Part shown: positions 7,784 through 15,562 of the stretch, piece after piece | Position numbering within the stretch: the stretch's first letter is position 1 | Layout of the letters: the number at the start of each line of letters is the position of its first letter | DNA from: Candidatus Aminicenantes bacterium UBA2199 | GTDB lineage: Bacteria > Acidobacteriota > Aminicenantia > UBA2199 | DNA: 36,338 bases | NCBI GenBank assembly: GCA_002327965.1 | Contig: DCVB01000054.1 | Span: 1 to 36,338, forward strand | Direction: 5' to 3' | Notes under the pieces: model-generated | What the model was told of the DNA's origin: nothing | Databases searched by the model: none | The model's input: only the letters and a program-made list of their open reading frames with translations | Translations under genes and position numbers: made by a program

Positions 7784-8257
7784 CTATAAACGCCCGTCGT
7801 CCGGGAACATGATCTTCTTCGGGCGGCGCGGGTCCACCAGCACCGGCAGCTTCGCTCCCTTCTGCAGCATGGCCAGCGAGAGCGGGTTCCAGCAGCGCCG
7901 ATCGGTAATGGTATAGCGGTTGCGCCCGGGCGCCTCGATCTCCAGTTGCAGCTCGATCTGCGGCATGTCGTTCACCGTGGTTCCGGTCGTGTCGGCGGCG
8001 AGGATGGTGGCGGTGCCCGGGATGCCGTTTTCCTGGAAGTAGGCCGCCTGATGCTTCTGGCGCTTCATGAAGGCCAGCATGGCGCCCATGATCATAAGCT
8101 GCAAGCCGATCCAGACGATGCCGAACGTCCGCAGCGACATGCTGTCGTCGTCGGCGCGGGCCCCGGGATCGAGGATGCCGATCACCAGCGTCACCACGCC
8201 AGGGGCCAGCAGCACCACCCATGTCCACCACCAGCCTTTGCTCAACACCCACATCAT
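7784..8257 (-). CDS. Two-TM membrane protein, DUF3592-like
   Basis: 157 residues with two membrane helices (about 8-28 and 46-66), a basic stretch (KRQKHQ), then a soluble beta-rich tail. The tail has the pattern GIPGTATIL...TGTTVND.PQIELQLEIEAPGR..Y, LQKGAKLPVLVDPRRPKKI, which resembles DUF3592/SHOCT-neighbour proteins where a small barrel follows a membrane hairpin. Function is unknown. Two adjacent ATGs (8257, 8254) follow AGGAGG; spacing slightly favours 8254. It is followed downstream by copy 1 of the dispersed repeat. Confidence 0.8.
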   Translation of the reverse strand: MMWVLSKGWWWTWVVLLAPGVVTLVIGILDPGARADDDSMSLRTFGIVWIGLQLMIMGAMLAFMKRQKHQAAYFQENGIPGTATILAADTTGTTVNDMPQIELQLEIEAPGRNRYTITDRRCWNPLSLAMLQKGAKLPVLVDPRRPKKIMFPDDGRL

Positions 8258-8473
8258 GTCCTCCTGCGGCGGCGGGTCAAGCCGCGTCCATTGCGGACCG
8301 ATCCTGCGCCGAGTGCCGGAACAGCAGGGCCGTCCCGACGAACATCCGGAGAGCAGGGTATCACAAAATCCCCCCTTGCAAAAGACACTTCCCCGCCATC
8401 AAGGCGAAGCGCCTGAACGGAGGATCCGGAAGCACCTGGTTCACTCGCGAAGCGATATCCATGGGGCCGGGAT

Positions 8474-8502
8474 TTGACAGGCGGACGGCGGTCACGTATA
8501 AT
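8474..8502 (+). promoter_or_regulatory. Perfect consensus sigma70 promoter of rsgA
   Basis: TTGACA (8474-8479), exactly 17 nt, TATAAT (8497-8502). The predicted start at about 8509 gives a ~100-nt leader before the TTG start codon. The rest of the 8258-8609 spacer has no gene that I can support; 8353-8400 weakly resembles the 3' part of the ~125-bp repeat. Confidence 0.8.
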
Positions 8503-8609
8503 TCAGCTACATGGTCCTTGCTCGTTAACGCTTCTTCTGTCTGCAGCGCCTGATCCCACATCGGGCGTCATCCATTCCATCCAACCCAAACAGCAAAGGA
8601 GCAACGAAA

Positions 8610-9695
8610 TTGAACGAACAAGAGACAAGGATCCGATTGAACGAGCTGGGGTTCGACAACTGGTTCGCCGCGCGCCTCGACGGGACGCTGGCGGGGACCC
8701 ACTCCCTGGCGCGCGTCTCGGCGGTCGACCGCGGCGCCTATCTTATAGTCAATGAAGCCGGCGAACTCACGGCTGAGCTGGCGGGCAAGTTCCGTTTCAA
8801 TGCCGGGTCGCCCGCCGACCTGCCCTGCGTGGGCGACTGGGCGTATGTTCAGTACCACAACGGGGGAACCCTGGCCGTCATCCACGGGGTCCTGCCGAGA
8901 AGGACCTTCCTGCGCCGCAAATCGGCGGGCAGGGACGTGGACTTCCAGATGATCGCGGCGAACATCGATACCGCCTTCATCGTCCAGTCATGCCACTATG
9001 ATTTCAACCTGCACCGGCTGGACCGCTACCTGGTGATGGCGAATGAAGGGCATATCGAACCGGTCCTGATCCTGACCAAGACCGACCTGGTCACCCCGGA
9101 AGAACTGGAAAAGACGGTCGCGGCCATCCGCCGGGCCGGCGTCACCGCCGGGATCCTGGCATTGAGCAACGCCACCGGCGCCGGGATGGATGAGTTCCGG
9201 CGGCTCCTGGCCCCGGGCAGGACATACTGCCTGCTGGGATCGTCGGGCGTCGGCAAGACGACGCTGGTCAACCGCCTGCTCGGCCGTGAGGCGCTCGCGA
9301 CCCGGGCCACCAGCCATACCGGGGAAGGCAGGCACGCCACCTCCCGACGCCAGCTGCTCGTCCTCGAGCAGGGGGCGCTGCTGGTCGACACCCCGGGCAT
9401 GAGGGAACTGGGCATCCTGGGAGCGGGCGCGGCCCTGGATGACAGCTTCGCGGAAATACTCGACCTCTCCCGGGATTGCCGTTTTGCCGACTGCAGCCAT
9501 AGCGGGGAGCCGGGCTGCGCCGTGCGGGCGGCGATCGAGGGCGGAGGGCTGGACGCGGACCGCTATGCAAGCTATGTCAAGCTGAAAAAGGAGTCGGAGC
9601 ATCACGAGATGTCCTTCGTGGAGAAGCGGAAGAAGGACAGGGACTTCGGCAAGTTCATCAAGACGGCGAAGAAGCAGCTGAAAGGCAGGAAATAA
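8610..9695 (+). CDS. rsgA: Ribosome small-subunit-dependent GTPase A
   Basis: A 361-residue circularly permuted GTPase that acts in late 30S ribosome maturation. Domains in order: an OB-fold (about 30-105), then the GTPase with G4 TKTD (156-159) ahead of G1 GSSGVGKT (210-217) and G3 DTPG (260-263), the order diagnostic of the YjeQ/RsgA family. The C-terminal zinc knuckle is C290, C295, H297, C303 (CRFADCSHSGEPGC), followed by a basic lysine-rich tail suited to rRNA contact. The start is TTG at 8610, preceded by AGGAG at 8 nt; no in-frame ATG fits. It is single-gene, from a perfect consensus promoter with a weak start codon, so output may be set at translation (inference). Confidence 0.96.
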   Translation: MNEQETRIRLNELGFDNWFAARLDGTLAGTHSLARVSAVDRGAYLIVNEAGELTAELAGKFRFNAGSPADLPCVGDWAYVQYHNGGTLAVIHGVLPRRTFLRRKSAGRDVDFQMIAANIDTAFIVQSCHYDFNLHRLDRYLVMANEGHIEPVLILTKTDLVTPEELEKTVAAIRRAGVTAGILALSNATGAGMDEFRRLLAPGRTYCLLGSSGVGKTTLVNRLLGREALATRATSHTGEGRHATSRRQLLVLEQGALLVDTPGMRELGILGAGAALDDSFAEILDLSRDCRFADCSHSGEPGCAVRAAIEGGGLDADRYASYVKLKKESEHHEMSFVEKRKKDRDFGKFIKTAKKQLKGRK

Positions 9696-9876
9696 CGGGG
9701 GAATCATGCATTCGGGAAACGATCCTCCCCGGTCGCGCCTGTTTTTTTCCTGCCCGATCCACCGCTTTATAGATCTGGATATCCCTGGCCGGTGGCGTAT
9801 TCGAAGACAGGGTCCCGGTGGAACGAAGTCGTCATCCGGGCGTTGTGGCTTTCTATAGTTGACCCCATCCCCCCCG

Positions 9877-11352
9877 TTAGCTCTCCCCGCCCTGCCCCTT
9901 GTCCCGGCGTGGCCGGCGGCGCAGGCGCAGGCCGCGGACCAGCAGGGTGACGGCGATCCAGGCGCCGGCCGCGGCGAGCGGATAGGCGACCAGGCGCGGG
10001 AACAGGGCGAAGCCGGCCGCTAGCGCCAGCAGCAGCAGGCCGCCCAGCACCATGGTGCGCGACTCGATCGCCTCCAGCGCGCGCCGGTCGGCGAAGGCCG
10101 CGCCGATGGCGTTGCCGATGCGGATGGCACCGGCGGCGGTCCGGCTCACGCTGCCGCCGCCGCGCGCGGCCCGGCGCCCGCCGCCGGCGCCGCCCGGCAC
10201 GTACATCCGCCGGCGCCGGCCCAGGACGATCTCGGTCGCGTTCTCCAGGTCGCGCTGGTACGCCTCCTCCATGGTTCGGGCGAAGGCCTCGTCCTCGATC
10301 ACCGCGTCCAGCTCGCAGTTGCCCAGCCAGCTGCTGATGTTGAGGTTGGTCGAGCCCACCCGCGTCCAGCGGCCGTCGACCACGGCGGTCTTGGCATGCA
10401 GCATGGTGCCGTTCCACTCGTAGATCCTCACCCCGGCCTCCAGCAGCGCGCGGTAGCCGGCCCGCGACAGGGTCTTGACCAGCGGCAGGTCCGAGGCCCC
10501 GGGCACGAGCAGGCGCACGTCCACTCCGTCCCGCGCCGCGGCGCGCAGCGTCTGCACGTAGGCGGCGAACCCGGCATAATAGGCGTCGCTCAGCCAGACC
10601 CGCCGGCGCGCCAGCGCGGTCACGAGCAGGTCCAGGCGCAGCATGCCGGAGGTGGCCGGCACGCTCGCCACCACCCGCATGCTCACCTCGCCGGCCCGTT
10701 CCGGGGCGGGAACGTCCAGGGCATCAACGGGCAGGGGCGGTCCGGCCATGGCCCAGACGCCGGCGAAAGCCTCCTCCACGTGGCGGACTGCGGGCCCGCG
10801 CAACCCGATCCCCGTGTCGCGCCACGGCTCCCGCCCCTTCTCGGGGATGCCCTCCCAGGAGCGGCCGATGCACAGCCCGGTGACAAAGGCGACGCGACCG
10901 TCCACGGCGAGCATCTTGCGGTGGTCGCGCGACAGCCAGCCCAGGGGGCGGTCCAGGCGCAGCGGGTTGAAGCAGCGCACCTCGACCCCGCCGGCGCGCA
11001 GGCGCTGCCAGAAACTCCGCGACGCCCTGCCCAGGCACCCCAGCCAGTCGTAGAGGACGCGCACGCGCACGCCGGCGGCGGCGCGCTCCAGCAGGGCGTC
11101 GGCGAAGCGGCGCCCGGTCGCGTCGTCATGGATGATGTAGTTCTCGAGGTGCACGTGGTGCCCGGCGCCGCGGATGGCGTCGAGCCAGGCCGGGTAGTTC
11201 CGGGCGGCATCCAGGAGCAGTTGCACCTCGTTTCCCTCCACCAGCGGCGCGCCGGCGGCGCGCGAGAAGGCCTGGTCGGCGATCTCCCTCAGCCCAACGG
11301 TGGAGGCGACGCCGGCAGGCATGCCGACGGGCAAGCGGGTCGCGGCTTTCAT
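9877..11352 (-). CDS. Cardiolipin synthase-like phospholipase D family protein
   Basis: 491 residues with two HKD motifs: H144-x-K146-x4-D151 (HRKMLAVDG) and H319-x-K321-x4-D326 (HAKTAVVDG), the latter followed by GSTNLNISSW. This architecture fits ClsA/B-type cardiolipin synthases, which join phosphatidylglycerol units; other phosphatidyl transfers are possible. Unlike ClsA it has no N-terminal membrane helices; instead two hydrophobic helices lie at the C-terminus (about 432-452 and 455-475), then a basic tail. Between them and the PLD core is a Gly/Arg-rich linker. No strong ribosome site is seen before ATG 11352; ATG 11322 is an alternative. The gene is very GC-rich and has no operon partner. 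The 9696-9876 spacer before it holds nothing I can call. Confidence 0.9.
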   Translation of the reverse strand: MKAATRLPVGMPAGVASTVGLREIADQAFSRAAGAPLVEGNEVQLLLDAARNYPAWLDAIRGAGHHVHLENYIIHDDATGRRFADALLERAAAGVRVRVLYDWLGCLGRASRSFWQRLRAGGVEVRCFNPLRLDRPLGWLSRDHRKMLAVDGRVAFVTGLCIGRSWEGIPEKGREPWRDTGIGLRGPAVRHVEEAFAGVWAMAGPPLPVDALDVPAPERAGEVSMRVVASVPATSGMLRLDLLVTALARRRVWLSDAYYAGFAAYVQTLRAAARDGVDVRLLVPGASDLPLVKTLSRAGYRALLEAGVRIYEWNGTMLHAKTAVVDGRWTRVGSTNLNISSWLGNCELDAVIEDEAFARTMEEAYQRDLENATEIVLGRRRRMYVPGGAGGGRRAARGGGSVSRTAAGAIRIGNAIGAAFADRRALEAIESRTMVLGGLLLLALAAGFALFPRLVAYPLAAAGAWIAVTLLVRGLRLRRRPRRDKGQGGES

Positions 11353-11459
11353 GATGGGGAAATTCTATCCCCCGGTACCGGGCGAGTCAATGAGCAAACG
11401 GCGCCGGTGCGTGTTTTTCCAATACAATGCGGTTCGCCGGCAGGTCACATTTTTCGTGA

Positions 11460-11488
11460 TTGACCGGCATCGCCTCGAAGAGTAAACT
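11460..11488 (+). promoter_or_regulatory. Predicted promoter for the gene at 11538
   Basis: TTGACC (11460-11465), 17 nt, TAAACT (11483-11488), about 43 nt before the start codon. Confidence 0.55.
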
Positions 11489-11537
11489 CTATATGGTTTC
11501 CATCTCTGATCATTATTTTTGCATGGAGGAAACGATC

Positions 11538-12134
11538 ATGAAGCTTTTCGCAAAAAGCACCCCCTTCAAGGGGATCAGCCTGGCCATGGCCCTGGCGCTG
11601 GCCTTTCCGGCGACGGCATTCGCCGGCGCGAAGAAAGTCCGCAGCAACAAGGCGACGGTCCTTGTGCAGCAGTCCGTCTACAAGGGGGCCATCCTCTTTG
11701 TTGACCAGGACTTGCTGGTGCTTAAGGAAAAGGACAGCGAGGAGCTTCTCGGCTTCGCCTTCGCCGATGTCGAGAAGGTTTCCATCAGGAAAAGCAAGGC
11801 CGGCATCGGCATGCTGATCGGGCTGGGGGTCGGCGTCGGACTGGCGGCGCTGCTGATCGGCTCGGTCAAGAAGGACGGGGACAACGTTTTCGCCGCCCTC
11901 CTGGTGGTGCCCCTGGTCCTGGCCGCGGCCGTCGTGGCCGGAACGGCCATCGCCCTGATCACCTCGACCGCCGGCGGGCTGATCGGGCTGCTGGTCGGCA
12001 AAAAGAATTTCAAGCTCGGCAGGATGAGCCCGGAGAAAAAGGCAGCCGCCCTGGCCAAGCTGAAGAAATACGCCGTTTTCCCGGTCCTGCTCGACGAGCT
12101 TCGCGCCAAGCTGGTCATGGTCGGGAAGCCGTAG
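11538..12134 (+). CDS. Secreted/membrane protein of unknown function with Gly-rich helices
   Basis: 198 residues. An N-terminal signal peptide (MKLFAK, hydrophobic core, ATAFAGA) precedes a short beta-like domain (about 28-85: KATVLVQQSVYKGAILFVDQD..LVLKEKDSEELLGFAFADVEKVSI). Two strongly hydrophobic glycine-rich segments follow (about 92-112 and 118-158) with GxxxG-type spacing, resembling glycine-zipper membrane helices, then a charged tail. Domain 1 looks like the small SH3-like folds found in envelope proteins, but I do not recognise the family. The start is set by GGAGG at 7-8 nt before ATG 11538; the longer in-frame reading upstream lacks a ribosome site. It is followed 70 nt later by copy 2 of the ~125-bp repeat. 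Confidence 0.8.
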   Translation: MKLFAKSTPFKGISLAMALALAFPATAFAGAKKVRSNKATVLVQQSVYKGAILFVDQDLLVLKEKDSEELLGFAFADVEKVSIRKSKAGIGMLIGLGVGVGLAALLIGSVKKDGDNVFAALLVVPLVLAAAVVAGTAIALITSTAGGLIGLLVGKKNFKLGRMSPEKKAAALAKLKKYAVFPVLLDELRAKLVMVGKP

Positions 12135-12204
12135 CGGGAGATCCGGCGGGCAGAGGTCAGAAGACAGAGGACAGAAAAAGAGAAGGAGATTGTCGTTTGG
12201 CGCC

Positions 12205-12329
12205 GGTGCTTGTTTTTTTGCACAACTCATTTTTTCGTCTACTTTTCATGCCGGCACATCGATCCCAGCGAGTTTGTCCTGACGGGGGCAAAGTCGGGTA
12301 GCCAATTGCTCAAAATCCCAATTGCATGC
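12205..12329 (+). repeat. ~125-bp dispersed repeat, copy 2
   Basis: It begins 70 nt after the stop of the upstream plus-strand gene. The 5' end shows GTGC, a T-rich loop and GCAC (small hairpin), then AACTCATTTTTT. The GGGTAGCCAATTGCTC segment can pair as GGGTA/TGCTC, whereas copy 1 has GGGCA/TGCCC, which looks compensatory. The rest of the 12135-12469 spacer holds an AGGTCAG-type heptamer patch (12154-12180) and no gene. Confidence 0.8.
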
Positions 12330-12469
12330 CAACCAACGCCTTCCCTTAAGCTCCATCACACTTTTCTTGCGCCCATGGAAGCGGTGTGCTACATTTTTTC
12401 TGCGGCGCGTTACAGGCAAAACGAGACTTCAGCCATGGCTTCGGCCGCATGGGTCAGAGTGGAGGTCCG

Positions 12470-13351
12470 ATGAAGATCACGCGAAAACAATTTCTCTGTT
12501 CCCTGGCGGGGATCGCGGGAGCGGGTTTCTGCTTCCCGCAAGCACCCGGGAAAAAGGAACCGCTGGCAATGAAGGAACTGGGCAAGACGGGCATGCGGGT
12601 CACTGCCCTCGGCCTGGGAGCTTCCCGTACCCTGGAACCCGCGCTGATCCAGGCGGCCGTTGAGCGGGGCATCCGCTTTATCGATACGGGACGGTCGTAC
12701 ATGAACGGGAAAAATGAAGAGATGCTCGGCCAGGCGCTGCGGGAGAAACGCCCACAGGTGTTCATCCAGTCAAAGATCAAATTGCCGAAGGGTTTTTCCG
12801 GCGCCCTGGCGGACAAAGAGGTTGCGGCGCACCTGGAAATGAAGCTGGGCCAGAGCTTGAAGGCCCTGCGCAGCGATTGGCTGGATGTGCTGCTGCTGCA
12901 TGGGATCGAGGAGGAGTCGATCCTTGAACATGACGAGGTGCGGGAATTTTTCCGCCGGGCCAAGGCGGCGGGCAAGATCCGCGCCTGCGGTTTTTCCACC
13001 CACAAAAACCATGTGGCGCTCCTGGAAAAAGCGCTGAAGACGGGATTTTTCGAAGTGGTCATGCTGCCCTTCAATCCCTTCGGCGGCTTCCGCCATTCCA
13101 TCGGCGGTTGGTCGGCCGCATGGGATCAGGACCGCCTGATCAAGGCTTTGAAGCAAGCCCACGCGGCGGGCATTGGTCTGGTGGCCATGAAAACCTGCTC
13201 GGCGAAGCCCTATGCCCGGCGCGAGGGTGAAGCGCCATCCCTGGCCGGGGCCGTGCGCTGGGTGACGGACAATTCTTATATCGCCAGCGCCGTCCCCGCC
13301 ATGGCGAATTTCACCCAGATGGAAGAGCACCTCTCCATGCATCGGGCCTGA
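12470..13351 (+). CDS. Aldo/keto reductase with a Tat-like signal sequence
   Basis: 293 residues. The catalytic tetrad of the aldo/keto reductase barrel is present: D72 and Y77 (IDTGRSY), K102 (QSKIKL) and H144 (LLLHGI). The start MKITRKQFLCSLAGIAGAGF resembles a twin-arginine signal with RK in place of RR, followed by a hydrophobic stretch; a periplasmic location is likely but unproven. Relatives of this type often carry a ferredoxin tail, which is absent here. GGAGG sits 4 nt before ATG 12470. The substrate is unknown. It is flanked by copies 2 and 3 of the ~125-bp repeat. Confidence 0.9.
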   Translation: MKITRKQFLCSLAGIAGAGFCFPQAPGKKEPLAMKELGKTGMRVTALGLGASRTLEPALIQAAVERGIRFIDTGRSYMNGKNEEMLGQALREKRPQVFIQSKIKLPKGFSGALADKEVAAHLEMKLGQSLKALRSDWLDVLLLHGIEEESILEHDEVREFFRRAKAAGKIRACGFSTHKNHVALLEKALKTGFFEVVMLPFNPFGGFRHSIGGWSAAWDQDRLIKALKQAHAAGIGLVAMKTCSAKPYARREGEAPSLAGAVRWVTDNSYIASAVPAMANFTQMEEHLSMHRA

Positions 13352-13368
13352 GCCGCATGTAAAACAGG

Positions 13369-13494
13369 GACGCTTGTTTTCTTGCACGACTCATTCTTTC
13401 GCATTCCTTTCATGCCGTTGCATCGACCCCGGTGAGTTTATCCTGACGCTGGCGAACTCCTGCAGTCAAATGCCCTGAAAAATCCCAATCGCAT
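13369..13494 (+). repeat. ~125-bp dispersed repeat, copy 3
   Basis: It begins 17 nt after the aldo/keto reductase stop codon. It has the same block order as the other copies, but the hairpin segment near 13463-13480 is degraded. Its 3' end abuts a coding-like remnant. Confidence 0.8.
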
Positions 13495-13499
13495 ATAAA

Positions 13500-13613
13500 C
13501 AAGCACCGTCCCTCAAGGACCCGACGGACAGCTTCACCGAGCCCGAAAAGGACGCGGAGTACGCGGCGGTCCTGCTGGGCTTTCTCGAAAGGCATTTCCC
13601 CGGCGGCCAATAG
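13500..13613 (+). pseudogene. 3' remnant of a lost protein gene
   Basis: An open frame without a start codon encodes APSLKDPTDSF, then EPEKDAEYAAVLLGFLERHF and a short PGGQ tail before TAG. Codon composition is GC-rich and coding-like, and the sequence resembles the last helix of an alpha/beta-hydrolase-type enzyme, though that assignment is weak. An in-frame stop lies upstream within repeat copy 3, so the gene body has been replaced by the repeat or deleted. Confidence 0.45.
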
Positions 13614-13640
13614 GGGCAGACCTTAACCCGTTGTCGGCGC

Positions 13641-13669
13641 TTTACACTTTTCTTCTTAAAAGCTAGAAT
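13641..13669 (+). promoter_or_regulatory. Predicted promoter of the peptide transporter gene
   Basis: TTTACA (13641-13646), 17 nt, TAGAAT (13664-13669); each box matches 5 of 6 positions. The leader would be about 29 nt to ATG 13705. Confidence 0.65.
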
Positions 13670-13704
13670 CCCCTTTCCGGCCTCTGCGGATCATGGAGCA
13701 AAAG

Positions 13705-15156
13705 ATGAGCGGGCCCAATCCCAGGAATAAACTGTCGTTCCCGCGGGTTTTCTGGATCGCCAACATCATGGAGCTTTTCGAGCGCGGGGCGTATTACGGG
13801 ATGAACTCCGTCCTGGCGATCTACCTGACCACCACGCTGGTCAACGGCGGGCCGGGATTCAGCGAAGATGCCGTGGGCTTTCTGCAGGCGATCGTTTATG
13901 CCGTCACCTACATCGTCCCGATCCTGGGCGGGGCGCTAGCCGAAAAGTTCGGCTACCGGCGCATGCTGATCCTGTCTTTCTGCCTGCTCTCCTGTGGATA
14001 TTTCATCACCGGCACATTTCATACGTATGGCCTGATCTTCGCCGCCCTCCTGTTCATGGCCTTCGGCGCCGGGCTTTTCAAGCCCATCATTTCGGGAACC
14101 ATCGCCCGCAGCACGACCGGGGCCAATTCCGGCTTCGGCTTCGGCATCTATTACTGGATGATCAACCTGGGGGCCTTCCTGGCGCCGATCGTGGTGAATG
14201 TCATCCGCGGCTCCAAGTCCTTTGCCTGGAACCAGGTTTTCATCGCCTCGGCGCTCTATGCGGCGGCGATGCTGATCCCGGCGATCTTTCTCTTCAAGGA
14301 TCCGCAGCTTCCCGGAAAGAGCGCGACCCTGAAAGCCACCTTCAGGAACGCCCTGGTCGTCCTGGGCGACGCCCGCTTCATGCTGATGATCTTCATCTAC
14401 TCCATCTTCTGGATACTCTATTTCCAGAATTTCGGCGCCATCCTCTGGTACCTGCGCGATTTCATCGACACGGCCCCGGTCAACGAGTTCATGCGCCGGT
14501 TCATCCCCGGATTCACCTTCACCGAGGAACTGTCGACGTCCATCTCCGCCGGCACGATCATCCTGCTGCAGATCGTCGTCAGCCGCCTGGTCAGGAACTG
14601 GAAGGCCATCCCGACCATGTGCACCGGCATGCTGATCGGTTCCCTGAGCTTTCTCTTCTTCGCCTTCAGCCGCAGCCCCTGGATCTTCATCCTGGGCCTT
14701 TTCACCTTCGCCATCGGCGAGATGACGGCCCATCCCAAGTATTATTCCTATATCGGCATGATCGCGCCCCAGGACCGCAAGGCGGTCTATATGGGCTACT
14801 CCTTCCTCTACGGCGTGATCGGCTCCCTTTTCGGGAGCTCCATCGGCGCTTCGCTCTATGCCCAGATCGCCAAGCCCGGCGACCCCACCCTGTTCTTCCT
14901 GATCTTCTGCGCGCTCGGGCTGCTGGGTTTCGCCGGGCTGCTGTGGTTCAACAGGAAGTTTTCCCGGGATACCCCCGAATCCAACCAACTGGCCCGCAAC
15001 GTGCTTATCATGATCTATTTCGCGCTGGCCATCCTCTCGATTCTGGCGATCATCCGCTTTTCAATGCTGCAGAACTTCAAATCCATCTTCTCGGCCGGCA
15101 TGATCCTGCTGATCTCCGGCGGCGGCATCGCCATCACGCTGCGGCAGGGGAAATAG
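13705..15156 (+). CDS. POT/PTR2-family proton-dependent peptide transporter
   Basis: 483 residues (487 from ATG 13693), a major-facilitator inner-membrane protein with about 12-14 hydrophobic helices. The POT hallmark ExxER motif occurs in helix 1 (MELFERGAYYG), followed by LAEKFGYRR in the first cytoplasmic loop and an F-GAGLFKPIISG segment in helix 4. Such proteins import di- and tripeptides with protons. ATG 13705 is preferred because GGAG lies 6 nt upstream; ATG 13693 has no ribosome site. The central loop (about 250-280) carries an insert, DFIDTAPVNEFMRRFIPGF. It could serve the M20 peptidase downstream by supplying peptides (inference). Confidence 0.9.
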   Translation: MSGPNPRNKLSFPRVFWIANIMELFERGAYYGMNSVLAIYLTTTLVNGGPGFSEDAVGFLQAIVYAVTYIVPILGGALAEKFGYRRMLILSFCLLSCGYFITGTFHTYGLIFAALLFMAFGAGLFKPIISGTIARSTTGANSGFGFGIYYWMINLGAFLAPIVVNVIRGSKSFAWNQVFIASALYAAAMLIPAIFLFKDPQLPGKSATLKATFRNALVVLGDARFMLMIFIYSIFWILYFQNFGAILWYLRDFIDTAPVNEFMRRFIPGFTFTEELSTSISAGTIILLQIVVSRLVRNWKAIPTMCTGMLIGSLSFLFFAFSRSPWIFILGLFTFAIGEMTAHPKYYSYIGMIAPQDRKAVYMGYSFLYGVIGSLFGSSIGASLYAQIAKPGDPTLFFLIFCALGLLGFAGLLWFNRKFSRDTPESNQLARNVLIMIYFALAILSILAIIRFSMLQNFKSIFSAGMILLISGGGIAITLRQGK

Positions 15157-15214
15157 GGAATTATGGGTACGATGCTTGACTTCGTGGCTCCAGCGTTTTT
15201 GAAACATGATTATC

Positions 15215-15339
15215 AGTGCTTGTTTTCTTGCACAACTCATTTTTTGCCTTGCTTTCGTGCCGGCACACGACCCCGGCAAGCCCATCCTGCCGACGGGGAA
15301 CCCGGGCAGCCTATTGGCCAAAAAAATCCTTTGTTGGGG
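15215..15339 (+). repeat. ~125-bp dispersed repeat, copy 4
   Basis: It begins 58 nt after the transporter stop codon. It aligns throughout with copies 1-3 but lacks one base in the ATCGACC block, so no reading frame is shared. Confidence 0.8.
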
Positions 15340-15440
15340 ATTGGGAGCTTGGTGCTTGGAATTTCATTCTTGCCATACTCCGTCCGCCGTATGCCGTTTT
15401 CAGTGCATTCCCAACATCGAACGTTGAACTTTGAACATCT
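15340..15440. repeat. TTGG-type and GAACGTT-type heptamer patch
   Basis: Units such as TTGGTGC and TTGGAAT, then CGTATGC-like and GAACGTT/GAACTTT units, resemble the spacer arrays elsewhere but are more diverged. It fuses directly to copy 4 of the ~125-bp repeat, so the two repeat classes sit side by side. Confidence 0.5.
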
Positions 15441-15443
15441 GAC

Positions 15444-15562
15444 CTACCTGTATTTTCCTGCCGTCTTTTTCGCGATCTCATGCACCCTGGCCTTGCGCTC
15501 ATCCGGCTCCAGCACCTCGACCTGCTCGCAGAAGGCCAGGATCTCGCCGATCAGCTTGCGGT
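15444..15562 (-). pseudogene. Frameshifted C-terminal extension of the nucleotidyltransferase
   Basis: Directly past the stop of the nucleotidyltransferase, the +1 frame stays open for about 40 codons and looks coding: KFNRKLIGEILAFCEQ, then VEVLEPDERKARVHEIAKK, ending TAGKYR. The two frames meet at a run of six A (minus strand, near 15567-15572). One A fewer would fuse them into a protein of about 190 residues. This is either a real slippage mutation or an assembly error. Confidence 0.5.

Noticed and set aside
8361..8561. 66-codon minus-strand frame upstream of rsgA
   Set aside because: It crosses the perfect rsgA promoter, has no ribosome site and no protein-like pattern.
9696..9760. Rho-independent terminator after rsgA (G-run, C-run, then T7)
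   Set aside because: The G-rich and C-rich arms pair poorly and the T-run lies about 12 nt beyond, so it is not a convincing hairpin-plus-T structure.
9767..9835. 22-codon minus-strand frame MTTSFHRDPVFEYATGQGYP..
   Set aside because: Too short, no ribosome site, no context; could be a fragment, but I cannot support it.
12210..12330. A small-protein family encoded by the ~125-bp repeat (translations such as CTTHFF..F.CRHIDP.EF.LT look alike)
   Set aside because: The likeness follows from DNA identity: copy 4 loses one base and copy 3 has an in-frame stop, so the frame is not maintained.
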